A DNA stretch of 48,237 nucleotides. Origin: a virus. Below the pieces are notes generated by a model. The model was not told the DNA's origin and did not search any database. It saw only the letters and a program-made list of their open reading frames with translations. Below, piece after piece: positions 38,359 through 45,615 of the stretch (within the stretch, counting starts at the first letter, position 1; every line of letters starts with the position of its first letter). The position numbers were made by a program, and so were the translations under genes. The DNA is taken from the IMG/VR virus record IMGVR_UViG_3300021477_000011, positions 1 through 48,237 of that record; one strand, 5' to 3'.

Positions 38359-38531
38359 AACTTGATCTTGACGCCGACAACGTGCAGGAAGAAGAACTAA
38401 CCGTCGCGGAAATACGGGCGATGGACAGCGAGCTTACCGAGAAGATGGAGGGTTGGCTGGACAACGCGCAAGGTGAAGTGTTCACTGAGAAGCACAAGCA
38501 TTTCTATTTGGTGATTAAGGTCACCGCATAG
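38355..38531 (+). CDS. Small acidic hypothetical protein
   Basis: This 58-residue acidic protein (MKLDLDADNVQEEELTVAEI) ends in a beta-like HKHFYLVIKVTA. Its ATG overlaps the stop of the preceding gene. It is followed by a non-coding gap of 185 bp. Function unknown; a DNA-mimic role is conceivable from the charge but not shown. Confidence 0.58.
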   Translation: MKLDLDADNVQEEELTVAEIRAMDSELTEKMEGWLDNAQGEVFTEKHKHFYLVIKVTA

Positions 38532-38716
38532 CTCCCTGCCAAGGGTACTCTACCGGCAGCGGGAACGATGGCACCGGCTAGTTAGTGGCTTACGCCTCCA
38601 TTGCGTAGGTGCATGGGACTTCAAGACGTGGTTCGGGACTTTGGTAGGGTAGGCATAACCCCCGTGAAACTACGTAAACCATCGACTTCTTTTCTCTTAC
38701 CCTCAGAGTAACGGTG
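38532..38716 (+). other. Non-coding gap with hairpins
   Basis: No gene is seen. Hairpins include TGCC/GGCA within the first 50 bp and TACGC/GCGTA (38591-38607). The last 22 bp before the dyad end (38690-38711) are identical to 33068-33089, which also closes a non-coding gap. No promoter or T-rich terminator is evident. Confidence 0.4.
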
Positions 38717-39565
38717 ATGAACCAACACCTAATCAACTACATCGACGCGAAATTGAATAGCGCCGCCAACTTCGTATGCAAGTTCATGCCGGTGGATGTC
38801 ACCGTTGACAGCGCCTATGAGGCGATGCTGGCGTGCAGCACGATCAGCACCGTGCCGATGATGCTGGCGTTCCGCGAAGCCGTGAGGTATCTCGATCCGC
38901 AGGCGAACTTCAAGAGGTTCAACTTCGCGCTGGGCGATGGCCGTGTCGCCAGCATTCAGGCGCGGTTCAACCCGACCAAGACATGGCCTGCGTTCCTAAT
39001 CCCGAGCGGCAACCTGACGATTAACCCGGAGAGTAAGTTCGCCGCGCTGCTCGACACGCCTATCCGCGTAGCGACCGAGTGGGAGAGCCTGACCTACATA
39101 TGGGAGCAACTGCGCTCGCCGCAGTATGGACTGGACGTGGCTACATTGGCGTACCTCATGCCGTGGCTGCGCGAGTGCCTCGCCGACTTCGACTTCACCA
39201 TGATCCCGGTAGAAGCCTCGCGAGTTGAGCGCAAAGCTATTGACAAGGAATTGTCAACTGTCATGAATGATGCGCCCGTGCTATTTTTCCCGCGCATGGG
39301 CAAAGCACTGAGCGATACGGCGCGTTCCGGCAAGATACTGTTGAGCCAATACCGCATGATCGACGCGGCGTATTCAGGCGACACGTTGGTGCAGTCGCCC
39401 ATTACCGTGGAGCGCACGCCATCGCTGCTTGAGCCGTGGCTGAAAGAGCATTTGGCCGAGGCGCTGGACGAGTGGAGCCGCGATAAGGCTGCGCGTACGG
39501 CACGGCAGTTGGAGGCAATCATGATAAAAGCCGCTGCCAAGTTCGACAAAGCCAACAAGTCGTAA
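38717..39565 (+). CDS. Hypothetical protein, 282 aa
   Basis: This 282-residue protein has an alpha/beta appearance, with IDAKLNSAANFVCKFMPVDV near the N-terminus, a middle segment NPTKTWPAFLIPSGNLTINP, and a long C-terminal helix rich in Ala/Lys (DKAARTARQLEAIMIKAAAK). I recognise no domain. The ATG is 5 nt after dyad copy 38697-38711; another copy (39022-39036) is read as NPESK. It opens the run of genes leading to the polymerase. Confidence 0.65.
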   Translation: MNQHLINYIDAKLNSAANFVCKFMPVDVTVDSAYEAMLACSTISTVPMMLAFREAVRYLDPQANFKRFNFALGDGRVASIQARFNPTKTWPAFLIPSGNLTINPESKFAALLDTPIRVATEWESLTYIWEQLRSPQYGLDVATLAYLMPWLRECLADFDFTMIPVEASRVERKAIDKELSTVMNDAPVLFFPRMGKALSDTARSGKILLSQYRMIDAAYSGDTLVQSPITVERTPSLLEPWLKEHLAEALDEWSRDKAARTARQLEAIMIKAAAKFDKANKS

Positions 39566-39586
39566 CACTAACCCTGAGGGTAAGTG

Positions 39587-39985
39587 ATGGTAAACGCACA
39601 AACAACCGAGCCTGACGAGAACTGGAAAGGCAATACGAAGAACGAACTCATAGCTTTGCTCTGTGAACAGGAAGGCTATGAGAAATGGCGGCAGGTAAAT
39701 GGCATGTACACCTCTAGCTTGACAAGAAAACAAATAGAGTTAGGCATTAAAAAATTTGGCTTAGAGCGACAATACAGCGATATCGTTAAGAAACACAAAC
39801 CGCTAGTGACGAAGCGAGTTAAACCACCTCCCGCGCCGCCTACGGCCCCACTGCCGTTTAAGGCAGTGAACAACACCCATGCGAATTTAATGGCGGCATG
39901 CGAACTTCTCGCAGAGGCGCTAGGGGAGTGGAAGGCGGCGCAGGCGGCGCTTAGGGAACATAACTCAAAGGGTAAAGTGACATGA
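39587..39985 (+). CDS. Hypothetical protein
   Basis: This 132-residue protein has a helical N-terminal half (LTRKQIELGIKKFGLERQYS), a Pro-rich linker (KPPPAPPTAPLP, about 83-95) and a C-terminal helix. The N-terminal half could be a small DNA-binding or SAP-like domain, but I cannot assign it. It starts 3 nt after dyad copy 39569-39583 and ends in copy 39961-39975 (HNSKGK). Confidence 0.6.
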   Translation: MVNAQTTEPDENWKGNTKNELIALLCEQEGYEKWRQVNGMYTSSLTRKQIELGIKKFGLERQYSDIVKKHKPLVTKRVKPPPAPPTAPLPFKAVNNTHANLMAACELLAEALGEWKAAQAALREHNSKGKVT

Positions 39986-40305
39986 CGGGGTTCACCTACA
40001 AGTCGTATAGCTTTGTGAACAAAGACCCGATGATTGATCAGGTCCGCACGATTATTCAGGATAGCCATATGACGTACAAGGCTATCGCGGAGGCGAGTGG
40101 TGTAGGACCACACACGATCAGCAAGTGGCTGGATGGCGCAACCAAGAAACCGCAAGCCGCCACGTTCAACGCGGTGCTGCGCGCCTGCGGCTACAAGCTG
40201 AGCATCCGCCCCATTGCCGAGGCTGAGCTTATCGGGCCGACAATCAACATGCGGCACGTAGTGCAAATTGCGAAATACAGAACTAAGAAAGCGAAACGCG
40301 CATGA
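39982..40305 (+). CDS. XRE-family helix-turn-helix regulator
   Basis: This 107-residue protein has a clear lambda-repressor-like HTH: MTYKAIAEASGVGPHTISKW (about 30-49), where AIAEASGV-GPHTISKWLDG forms the two helices, followed by FNAVLRACGYKLSIRP. XRE dimers bind short palindromes with half-sites about one helical turn apart, which fits the dyad of this genome (half-site offset 9-10 bp). That makes it my first candidate for the motif-binding protein; this is inference. Its own gene starts 6 nt after a dyad copy, allowing autoregulation. Confidence 0.8.
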   Translation: MTGFTYKSYSFVNKDPMIDQVRTIIQDSHMTYKAIAEASGVGPHTISKWLDGATKKPQAATFNAVLRACGYKLSIRPIAEAELIGPTINMRHVVQIAKYRTKKAKRA

Positions 40306-40577
40306 CGTGGGCGACCTTCTGGCAGAAGAATAAAGGACTGATCGTCCCCCCTGCCGTCACACTTATAGTGCTGGCGATCTTCTGGCATTGGTTCACCGCG
40401 CATGTCACCGTCACCTTCCCAGCCACGGTAGATACGCGCACCGACTGGCAGAAGGAACGCGACTTGTGCGACAAGATGGTGCCGCTGTTGTTGCACAGTA
40501 CGGACCTGATCGAAGTTACCCGAGCGGGTAATCTGGTGCGCCAAATGAACTGCGGCATAGGGAACAGACTTCCATGA
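40302..40577 (+). CDS. Membrane-anchored small protein
   Basis: This 91-residue protein has one membrane helix near the N-terminus (IVPPAVTLIVLAIFWHWF, about 13-30) and a soluble C-terminal part with two cysteines. Both ends overlap neighbouring genes (ATGA). Topology suggests a periplasmic tail. It could act in lysis or exclusion but shows no diagnostic motif. A dyad copy with a 4-bp spacer is inside (40516-40531). Confidence 0.62.
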   Translation: MTWATFWQKNKGLIVPPAVTLIVLAIFWHWFTAHVTVTFPATVDTRTDWQKERDLCDKMVPLLLHSTDLIEVTRAGNLVRQMNCGIGNRLP

Positions 40578-41050
40578 CAATTAAATATAAGCTTGGCTTC
40601 ACTATTGACTCCGAGACGCTTTTCGGTATAATGGCGAAGTTCCTGCCGATACAGGACTTGACCGTGGAAGAACTCGCGCCGATGGAAGATCGCATCAACG
40701 CCAAGATGCAAGCGCTGGGCAACGCGCTAGAGGCGAAGCAACTCAAGCCTAAGCGCAAGCAACTCCGCGCCCCGCGTGTGAGCGGCTATGCGATCAACCT
40801 CTATGCAGGCGTTAACGCTGTTCTGCTTAAAGCCCTAGAGGATGGGCAGGCGCATGCAATCTCCGACGCCTTTCCGGCTATTCGAGAGGCAGGCTATTCA
40901 CCCAACGGAATTTACTCCCGCTTGGAGCGATTGGTCAAGCATGGCTACATCGTCAAAATTGTGTCGGGCATGTACAAACTTACCCCCAAGGGTAAGACGG
41001 CATGGGGCGAACGACCAGCCGCACCGTTGGAGGTTGAGGACCGGGCATGA
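40574..41050 (+). CDS. Winged-helix-type DNA-binding protein
   Basis: This 158-residue protein has a charged helical N-terminus (about 1-65) and a C-terminal domain resembling a winged helix: LLKALEDGQAHAISDAFPAI, GYSPNGIYSRLERLVKHGYI, then KIVSGMYKLTPKGK as wing. It probably binds DNA, and is a second candidate reader of the dyad. A 4-bp-spacer dyad copy (40980-40995) encodes LTPKGK in the wing. It overlaps both neighbours. Confidence 0.65.
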   Translation: MTIKYKLGFTIDSETLFGIMAKFLPIQDLTVEELAPMEDRINAKMQALGNALEAKQLKPKRKQLRAPRVSGYAINLYAGVNAVLLKALEDGQAHAISDAFPAIREAGYSPNGIYSRLERLVKHGYIVKIVSGMYKLTPKGKTAWGERPAAPLEVEDRA

Positions 41051-41646
41051 TTGCAGTACCCGACCGCATGAAGCATCTGGACCGCGACCATCGCGGCTAC
41101 CCGATCCCATTCGTGGTGTTGCGTGACAATGAGGGCACGCCGCACTTCACGATCAATGACGCGCACAAGACGGCACGCTGCCGTAAGAATGATCTATGTC
41201 CGATATGTGGGCATGAACTATTGCGCGGGCGTTGGTTCCTTGGCGGACCCATGTCGGCGTTCCATCCACATGGCGCATACATCGACCCGCCCTTGCATCA
41301 CGAGTGCATGCGGTTCGCGGTGCAGACATGCCCATACCTGATCAACGCCAAGTACACCAAGCGCCTTGACGACAAGAAACTCGACCGCAGTAAAGTGCCT
41401 GACACACTGCTAGTGGTGGACCCGACACTGGACCCGACGCGCCCCAAGATATTCGTCGCTGCTATGGCGGTGGGCCAGTCGTACACCGAGAACGGCTATG
41501 TGGTGCCGAAGCATCCATATCGTGGGCTAGAGTTCTGGCGCGACGGCGTGATGGAGCAGAAGTTTGAACGCGACCAAGTACGTGTCGCTATGCTGGCCGC
41601 GTTCGAGAAGTTTAAAGCGGCGGGGATGTTAGAGATAAGGGAGTAA
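41047..41646 (+). CDS. Conserved phage protein with zinc-binding cysteines
   Basis: This 199-residue protein has DLCPICGHELLRGRWFLGGP (C-x-x-C near 51-54) and PPLHHECMRFAVQTCPYL (H-x-x-C and a further Cys), a probable zinc site. The second half, DTLLVVDPTLDPTRPKIFVA and YRGLEFWRDGVMEQ, resembles a recurring phage protein of unknown function. It overlaps the gene before by 4 nt and its TAA is part of dyad copy 41644-41658. Confidence 0.68.
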   Translation: MIAVPDRMKHLDRDHRGYPIPFVVLRDNEGTPHFTINDAHKTARCRKNDLCPICGHELLRGRWFLGGPMSAFHPHGAYIDPPLHHECMRFAVQTCPYLINAKYTKRLDDKKLDRSKVPDTLLVVDPTLDPTRPKIFVAAMAVGQSYTENGYVVPKHPYRGLEFWRDGVMEQKFERDQVRVAMLAAFEKFKAAGMLEIRE

Positions 41647-41650
41647 CCCA

Positions 41651-41986
41651 ATGGGTAAGATGGGGAAGAAGGCTAAGGCGAAGTTGCTTGAGGACGTGTG
41701 CCTGCATTGCGGGTTCTTCAAGATGCATGGCGACAAGTGGCCTGACTGGCGACCGGATAAGCACTCAGACGTTGACAATGCAGCGTTCAACGATCTGTGC
41801 AAGAGCGCCATCAAGATCACAGCCGAAGTGTTCTCGATGCTTGACGAGGGCGATCAGATGATGTTCATGCGCCAAGTCATGGTGTCGCAGGCTGTGCATG
41901 AGGCGACCGAGGGCAAGAATGCCGTGGAGCTTAAAGAAGTTCTGGCGAAGGTCAAGATAGCGCTCAACGGATCAACCAAGCACTAG
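41651..41986 (+). CDS. Hypothetical protein (MGK start)
   Basis: This 111-residue protein starts MGKMGKKAKAKLLEDVCLHC from the ATG inside dyad copy 41644-41658. The N-terminus is basic with a single C-x-x-C, and the C-terminus is helical. It lies 4 bp downstream of the zinc protein and 5 bp before the next gene. No domain recognised. Confidence 0.62.
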   Translation: MGKMGKKAKAKLLEDVCLHCGFFKMHGDKWPDWRPDKHSDVDNAAFNDLCKSAIKITAEVFSMLDEGDQMMFMRQVMVSQAVHEATEGKNAVELKEVLAKVKIALNGSTKH

Positions 41987-41991
41987 ACATT

Positions 41992-42399
41992 ATGGACGCA
42001 GAGCGAAAGGACTTTGCGCTGAGCCTGCTCCCCAAGGAAGCCAAGCTTGCACGACTCGCGTTCGACAAGGGTGCAATAGAGGGGGAAGCAATCGCAGCGT
42101 TCACCAAGCTGCGGCAGTCATTGCTTAGTAATGGTGCGTTAGCGTTGAAGGATAATGTTACCCCGAGGGTAAGAAAGCCGCGAGCTAAACCACCGCCGCC
42201 ACCGCCTCCACCACCGCCCCCACCAAAGCAACCGGGTGATACGCTTATGCCATTCGGCCCAACCATAGGTACACCGATTAAACATCTATCCCGCTACGAG
42301 TTGGTGCGTGTCCTACGGTGGTGTGAGCAGAAAGCACCGGAGAAGTTCGACTATCTAATCCGCGATATCTACGCATTCCTCAATCAGAGTTTTACATAA
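41992..42399 (+). CDS. Hypothetical protein with polyproline linker
   Basis: This 135-residue protein has two helical parts joined by a run of twelve prolines (about 67-78). The C-terminal part (HLSRYELVRVLRWCEQKAPE) directly precedes the DNA polymerase, whose ATG follows its stop without a gap. It might be a polymerase accessory protein; only position supports this. A dyad copy (42158-42172) is read as VTPRV. Confidence 0.6.
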   Translation: MDAERKDFALSLLPKEAKLARLAFDKGAIEGEAIAAFTKLRQSLLSNGALALKDNVTPRVRKPRAKPPPPPPPPPPPPKQPGDTLMPFGPTIGTPIKHLSRYELVRVLRWCEQKAPEKFDYLIRDIYAFLNQSFT

Positions 42400-44316
42400 A
42401 TGCTACGTATATTTGGGGACTTCGAGTCTTACTATGATCGTGTGTACAGCTTGCGCAAGCTAAGCCCGGTCGAGTACATCCTAGACCCACGCTGGGAGAC
42501 GCTAGCTTGCTCCGTGGCTATCGATCACGAGGACCCCTTTCTCCTGCCGCAAGATGACGTGGCGCGGTTCCTGACGGACATACGCCAGCCCTACGCCTTC
42601 ATCTCGCACAATGCCCTGTTTGACGCCTGCATCCTCGCCTATCGCTACGGCATCCACCCGCCCGCCCTCATGTGTACGCTCAGCCTAGCCCGAGCGACGA
42701 TCTACCACCAGATACCCAACGGGCGGCTCAGCCTCAAGAATTTACTTAAGTACCTTGGACTAGGCGTGAAGGGCGAGTTTATTCAACAAATGGCAGGTGT
42801 ACATTGGGCGGACTTGGTTGCTGACCCCGGCAAGATGATGCTGTTTACGGCGTACGCACACAACGACTCGACCGGGTGCCGTGACATATTCTTCAAGCTG
42901 CGCGAGTATCTGCCCAACATGGAAGCTATCGTCATGGACCGGGTTATCCGCATGGCGACCTCCCCGATGCTACAGGTGGACATAGGCGCGCTGACCACCT
43001 ACCGGCAGGCGGTGCGGGAAAAGAAAGGCGTCTTACTCTCTAGGGTAACTCTGACCGACCCCGGCATGCTGGCGAGCAACGTCAAGTTCGCTAGCCTGTT
43101 GATGGCGTTCGGGGTTGACCCGCCAATGAAGATTAGCCCCAGTGACCCCGAGGGAAAGAAACTCACCTATGCCTTCGCTAAAACAGACACGGCGTTCACC
43201 GACTTGTTGGAACATGATGATCCAATGGTTCAAGCGCTGGTGGCGGCGCGGCTAGGCACCAAGACGACGATAGAAGAAACGCGCTCGTCGCGGTTCATCT
43301 CGATAGGCATGGCGTGCCACGCCCACTTGGGCATGCCTTACATGCCAGTGCCGCTCAAGTACGGCGGCGCGCACACGCACAGGTACTCAGGCGACTGGCT
43401 GCTGAACATGCAGAACCTAAGCGCCCGCAAGAGCAAAGAGATACGAAGGTGTCTATACGCCCCCGAGGGCTACACGATTGTGGCGGTAGACGCGGCGCAG
43501 ATCGAGGCGCGCATCGTTGCGTGGTTGGCGGATCAGACCGACTTGCTTGATATGTACGTGGCAGGCGAGGATACATACATAGCCTTTGCTGCCGATATCT
43601 TTGGGCTTGATCTTACCCAAGTGGGTAAGGTGCATCGGTTCGTGGGCAAGACCTGTATCTTGGGGCTTGGCTTCGGCATGTCGGCAAGGAAGCTTTTGTT
43701 TTCTATCCGCACGCTGTCACGCGAGCAGGGTATCGACCTTGGGTTTGAACTGACGTTGGAAATGTGTTCCACGTGGGTGTTCAAATACCGGCAGCGGTTC
43801 CACTACATCCAGAAGCTATGGGGCGACCTGAACAACCTTATCGTGCTGATGGCGCGAGGGCAGGCGGATGGCTATCAGATTGGGCCGTGCGTGGTTGAGG
43901 GTACAACTGTCATGTTACCCAGCGGGTTACGGCTGTTCTACGACAATCTGCGGTTTGAAGTCGGCACCGATGGGCGCGGCAATTACGTCTACGATCAGGC
44001 GCAGTTCACGAAGCGCATCTATGGCGCGAAGCTGTTGGAGAACATCGATCAGGGGCTTGACCGGCAGCATGTGGTCGAGGCGGGGCTGCGCACTGAGATG
44101 CGCGCAAGAGCGCAAGGCATACCAGACCCACGAGTGCTGTTAAACATTCACGACGAAAACGTGCATTGCGTGCCAGACGAGTACGCGGAGACATTGGCGG
44201 GGATAGCCTTGCAAGAGATGGCGAGGAACACCCAGTGGTCAACTGGACTGCCCCTCGCCGCCGAAGTTAAGCTAGGCAAGAACCTAGCAGATATGGTCAA
44301 GTGGGAGCCAGTGTGA
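42400..44316 (+). CDS. Family A DNA polymerase with 3'-5' exonuclease
   Basis: This 638-residue replicative polymerase is complete. The exonuclease domain has Exo I DFES (7-10), Exo II SHNALFD (69-75) and Exo III YAHNDSTGCRDIF (152-164). The polymerase domain has motif A VAVDAAQIEARIVAWLA (361-377), motif B around KTCILGLGFGMSARK (417-431) and motif C NIHDENV (582-588). Catalytic aspartates in A and C are present. Three dyad copies (43033-43048, 43613-43628, 43915-43929) are read through; the middle one codes LTQVGK next to motif B. The gene starts at the stop of the polyproline protein and ends with an AT-rich 140-bp gap. Confidence 0.93.
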   Translation: MLRIFGDFESYYDRVYSLRKLSPVEYILDPRWETLACSVAIDHEDPFLLPQDDVARFLTDIRQPYAFISHNALFDACILAYRYGIHPPALMCTLSLARATIYHQIPNGRLSLKNLLKYLGLGVKGEFIQQMAGVHWADLVADPGKMMLFTAYAHNDSTGCRDIFFKLREYLPNMEAIVMDRVIRMATSPMLQVDIGALTTYRQAVREKKGVLLSRVTLTDPGMLASNVKFASLLMAFGVDPPMKISPSDPEGKKLTYAFAKTDTAFTDLLEHDDPMVQALVAARLGTKTTIEETRSSRFISIGMACHAHLGMPYMPVPLKYGGAHTHRYSGDWLLNMQNLSARKSKEIRRCLYAPEGYTIVAVDAAQIEARIVAWLADQTDLLDMYVAGEDTYIAFAADIFGLDLTQVGKVHRFVGKTCILGLGFGMSARKLLFSIRTLSREQGIDLGFELTLEMCSTWVFKYRQRFHYIQKLWGDLNNLIVLMARGQADGYQIGPCVVEGTTVMLPSGLRLFYDNLRFEVGTDGRGNYVYDQAQFTKRIYGAKLLENIDQGLDRQHVVEAGLRTEMRARAQGIPDPRVLLNIHDENVHCVPDEYAETLAGIALQEMARNTQWSTGLPLAAEVKLGKNLADMVKWEPV

Positions 44317-44329
44317 TTATATATCACAC
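44311..44329. repeat. AT-centred inverted repeat at polymerase 3' end
   Basis: GTGTGAT-TATAT-ATCACAC, 7-bp arms, overlaps the polymerase stop. The next 70 bp are AT-rich, with CACT/AGTG half-repeats. It lies about 70 bp upstream of a good promoter and could be an operator for the winged-helix gene. Confidence 0.5.
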
Positions 44330-44395
44330 TTTTATAGTGAACACTGTTATAATTTATACAACTGGTGGTTGAGTGAAATACAACTTCTAGTCTAC

Positions 44396-44424
44396 TTGAC
44401 ACTTTATTACAAATGATGTACACT
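44396..44424 (+). promoter_or_regulatory. Promoter for 44461 gene
   Basis: TTGACA (44396-44401), 17 bp, TACACT (44419-44424). Both boxes are close to the sigma-70 consensus at ideal spacing, and the ATG at 44461 is about 30 nt after the expected start point. Confidence 0.75.
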
Positions 44425-44460
44425 CTAGCGCGGTCAGTAACCCTATATAGGTGGAATGAA

Positions 44461-44772
44461 ATGGTTGAGTTTATGACCGTCGAGAAACATAACCCTACCC
44501 CTGCCGATGAAAAGACGCTTATCCATGCGTTCGGCGTGTCACCGATGGAGGCTCGATTTATGCAGGCTATGCTTAACACGACCGGATGGGTGGGCGAGGA
44601 AGAACTACCCGAGGTTAAATACAGCGTTCGTCAAGTCATCTACACGTTGCGCAAAAAGCTTGAGCCTCGTAAGATTTGGGTGATTAACGATGGTAATGGA
44701 CGCTATTCGATCCCGCCTACGTGTAAAGAGATCATCAGACGGACAATCGAAGCCGCCTTACCCACGGGGTAA
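44461..44772 (+). CDS. OmpR-like winged-helix regulator
   Basis: This 103-residue protein resembles the effector domain of OmpR/PhoB-type regulators. GVSPMEARFMQAMLNTTGWV corresponds to the first helices. VRQVIYTLRKKLEPRKIWVI then NDGNGRYSI corresponds to the recognition helix and wing (compare VxxxIxxLRKKLxxxxIxTVxGxGY). No receiver domain is present. GGTGGA is 5 nt before the ATG; the promoter at 44396 rules out longer starts. The TAA stop is in a perfect dyad copy (44758-44772). It likely controls early or middle genes. Confidence 0.75.
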   Translation: MVEFMTVEKHNPTPADEKTLIHAFGVSPMEARFMQAMLNTTGWVGEEELPEVKYSVRQVIYTLRKKLEPRKIWVINDGNGRYSIPPTCKEIIRRTIEAALPTG

Positions 44773-44776
44773 CGAC

Positions 44777-45202
44777 ATGACGATAGGCGATCTCCCCAGT
44801 AACCTTAACTTGCTGCTTGCTCAAGTGCCGGATATGTGGCAGCACGTCAACAAGGACGAAGCGCAAGCAGAGTTGATGCGCCAACTGGCGGGCGTGCAGA
44901 TGCAGAGTAACGCGAACGCACAGGCGCAGCAGGCACAAGTCTGGAAGCCGCCCAATGGTCCAGTGGGGGCAACGAAAGGGCCAGACCTAGCCGCACGCGC
45001 CCGCGAGATGTTCCTTAAGCGCATGGGCGGGATACGCGCCGAGTTGAAAGTGGCTTCGGATGACTTTCTCGCCTGCCATGTCTGGAATGATCAGGTGTAT
45101 GTGTTCTATTGTTTCGGCGGCAGACATGGGGTGACGCTAGAACCTATCGATCTGTTTCCGAGCGATCAGTTGATCACTCAGTTTAGATTGGTGCTGACAT
45201 GA
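44777..45202 (+). CDS. Hypothetical protein
   Basis: This 141-residue protein starts 4 nt after dyad copy 44758-44772. It has a Gln/Ala-rich helical N-terminal half (AQAELMRQLAGVQMQSNANA) and a C-terminal beta-rich part (FLACHVWNDQVYVFYCFGGR). No family is recognised. Its stop overlaps the next ATG. Confidence 0.62.
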   Translation: MTIGDLPSNLNLLLAQVPDMWQHVNKDEAQAELMRQLAGVQMQSNANAQAQQAQVWKPPNGPVGATKGPDLAARAREMFLKRMGGIRAELKVASDDFLACHVWNDQVYVFYCFGGRHGVTLEPIDLFPSDQLITQFRLVLT

Positions 45203-45615
45203 GATGCCCCAACTGCCACGGCACAGGCGTCCATGCCGACAGCGCCGATGGTCGATGGGTGTGCGTTCATTGCGACGAGTGTAAAGGCAGTGGGATCACG
45301 CACTGTTGCGACGGACTTACTCAAGGGGTAATTGAAATGGCTACATTGCTGACTAGAGTTGACTACGACGATGCGCCTGAACCGGGTTGGTATATCTACC
45401 AGTACGATACAGCGGAGGATATGCTGGCGAAACGGCCAATGAACACATTGGGGCCATACAGCACGCAAGCCGAAGCAACGCGCTTGGTTGCCGACATGAC
45501 TTCGCAGATGATTATAAACTATTCAAGCAAGAGACAGCCACATGATCCAGTCAGCGACCAAGCCCCAGCCTTCGACGCCGGTATCCCAACCGACAACGAA
45601 ATCGACGCCGATTAA
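45199..45615 (+). CDS. DnaJ-type zinc-finger protein with possible internal start
   Basis: This 138-residue frame begins with a DnaJ-like zinc finger, CPNCHGTG (3-10) and CDECKGSG (25-32), then CC. A dyad copy (45317-45331) is read through as LTQGV, followed by a second domain MATLLTRVDYDDAPEPGWYI. In the neighbouring frame the motif would give TTA-CTC-AAG-GGG-TAA, the stop arrangement used at 37608 and 44772. AAGGGG lies 8 nt before ATG 45337, so the second domain may also be made alone. This looks like two genes fused at a motif. The end overlaps the nuclease gene by 74 nt. Confidence 0.65.
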   Translation: MRCPNCHGTGVHADSADGRWVCVHCDECKGSGITHCCDGLTQGVIEMATLLTRVDYDDAPEPGWYIYQYDTAEDMLAKRPMNTLGPYSTQAEATRLVADMTSQMIINYSSKRQPHDPVSDQAPAFDAGIPTDNEIDAD

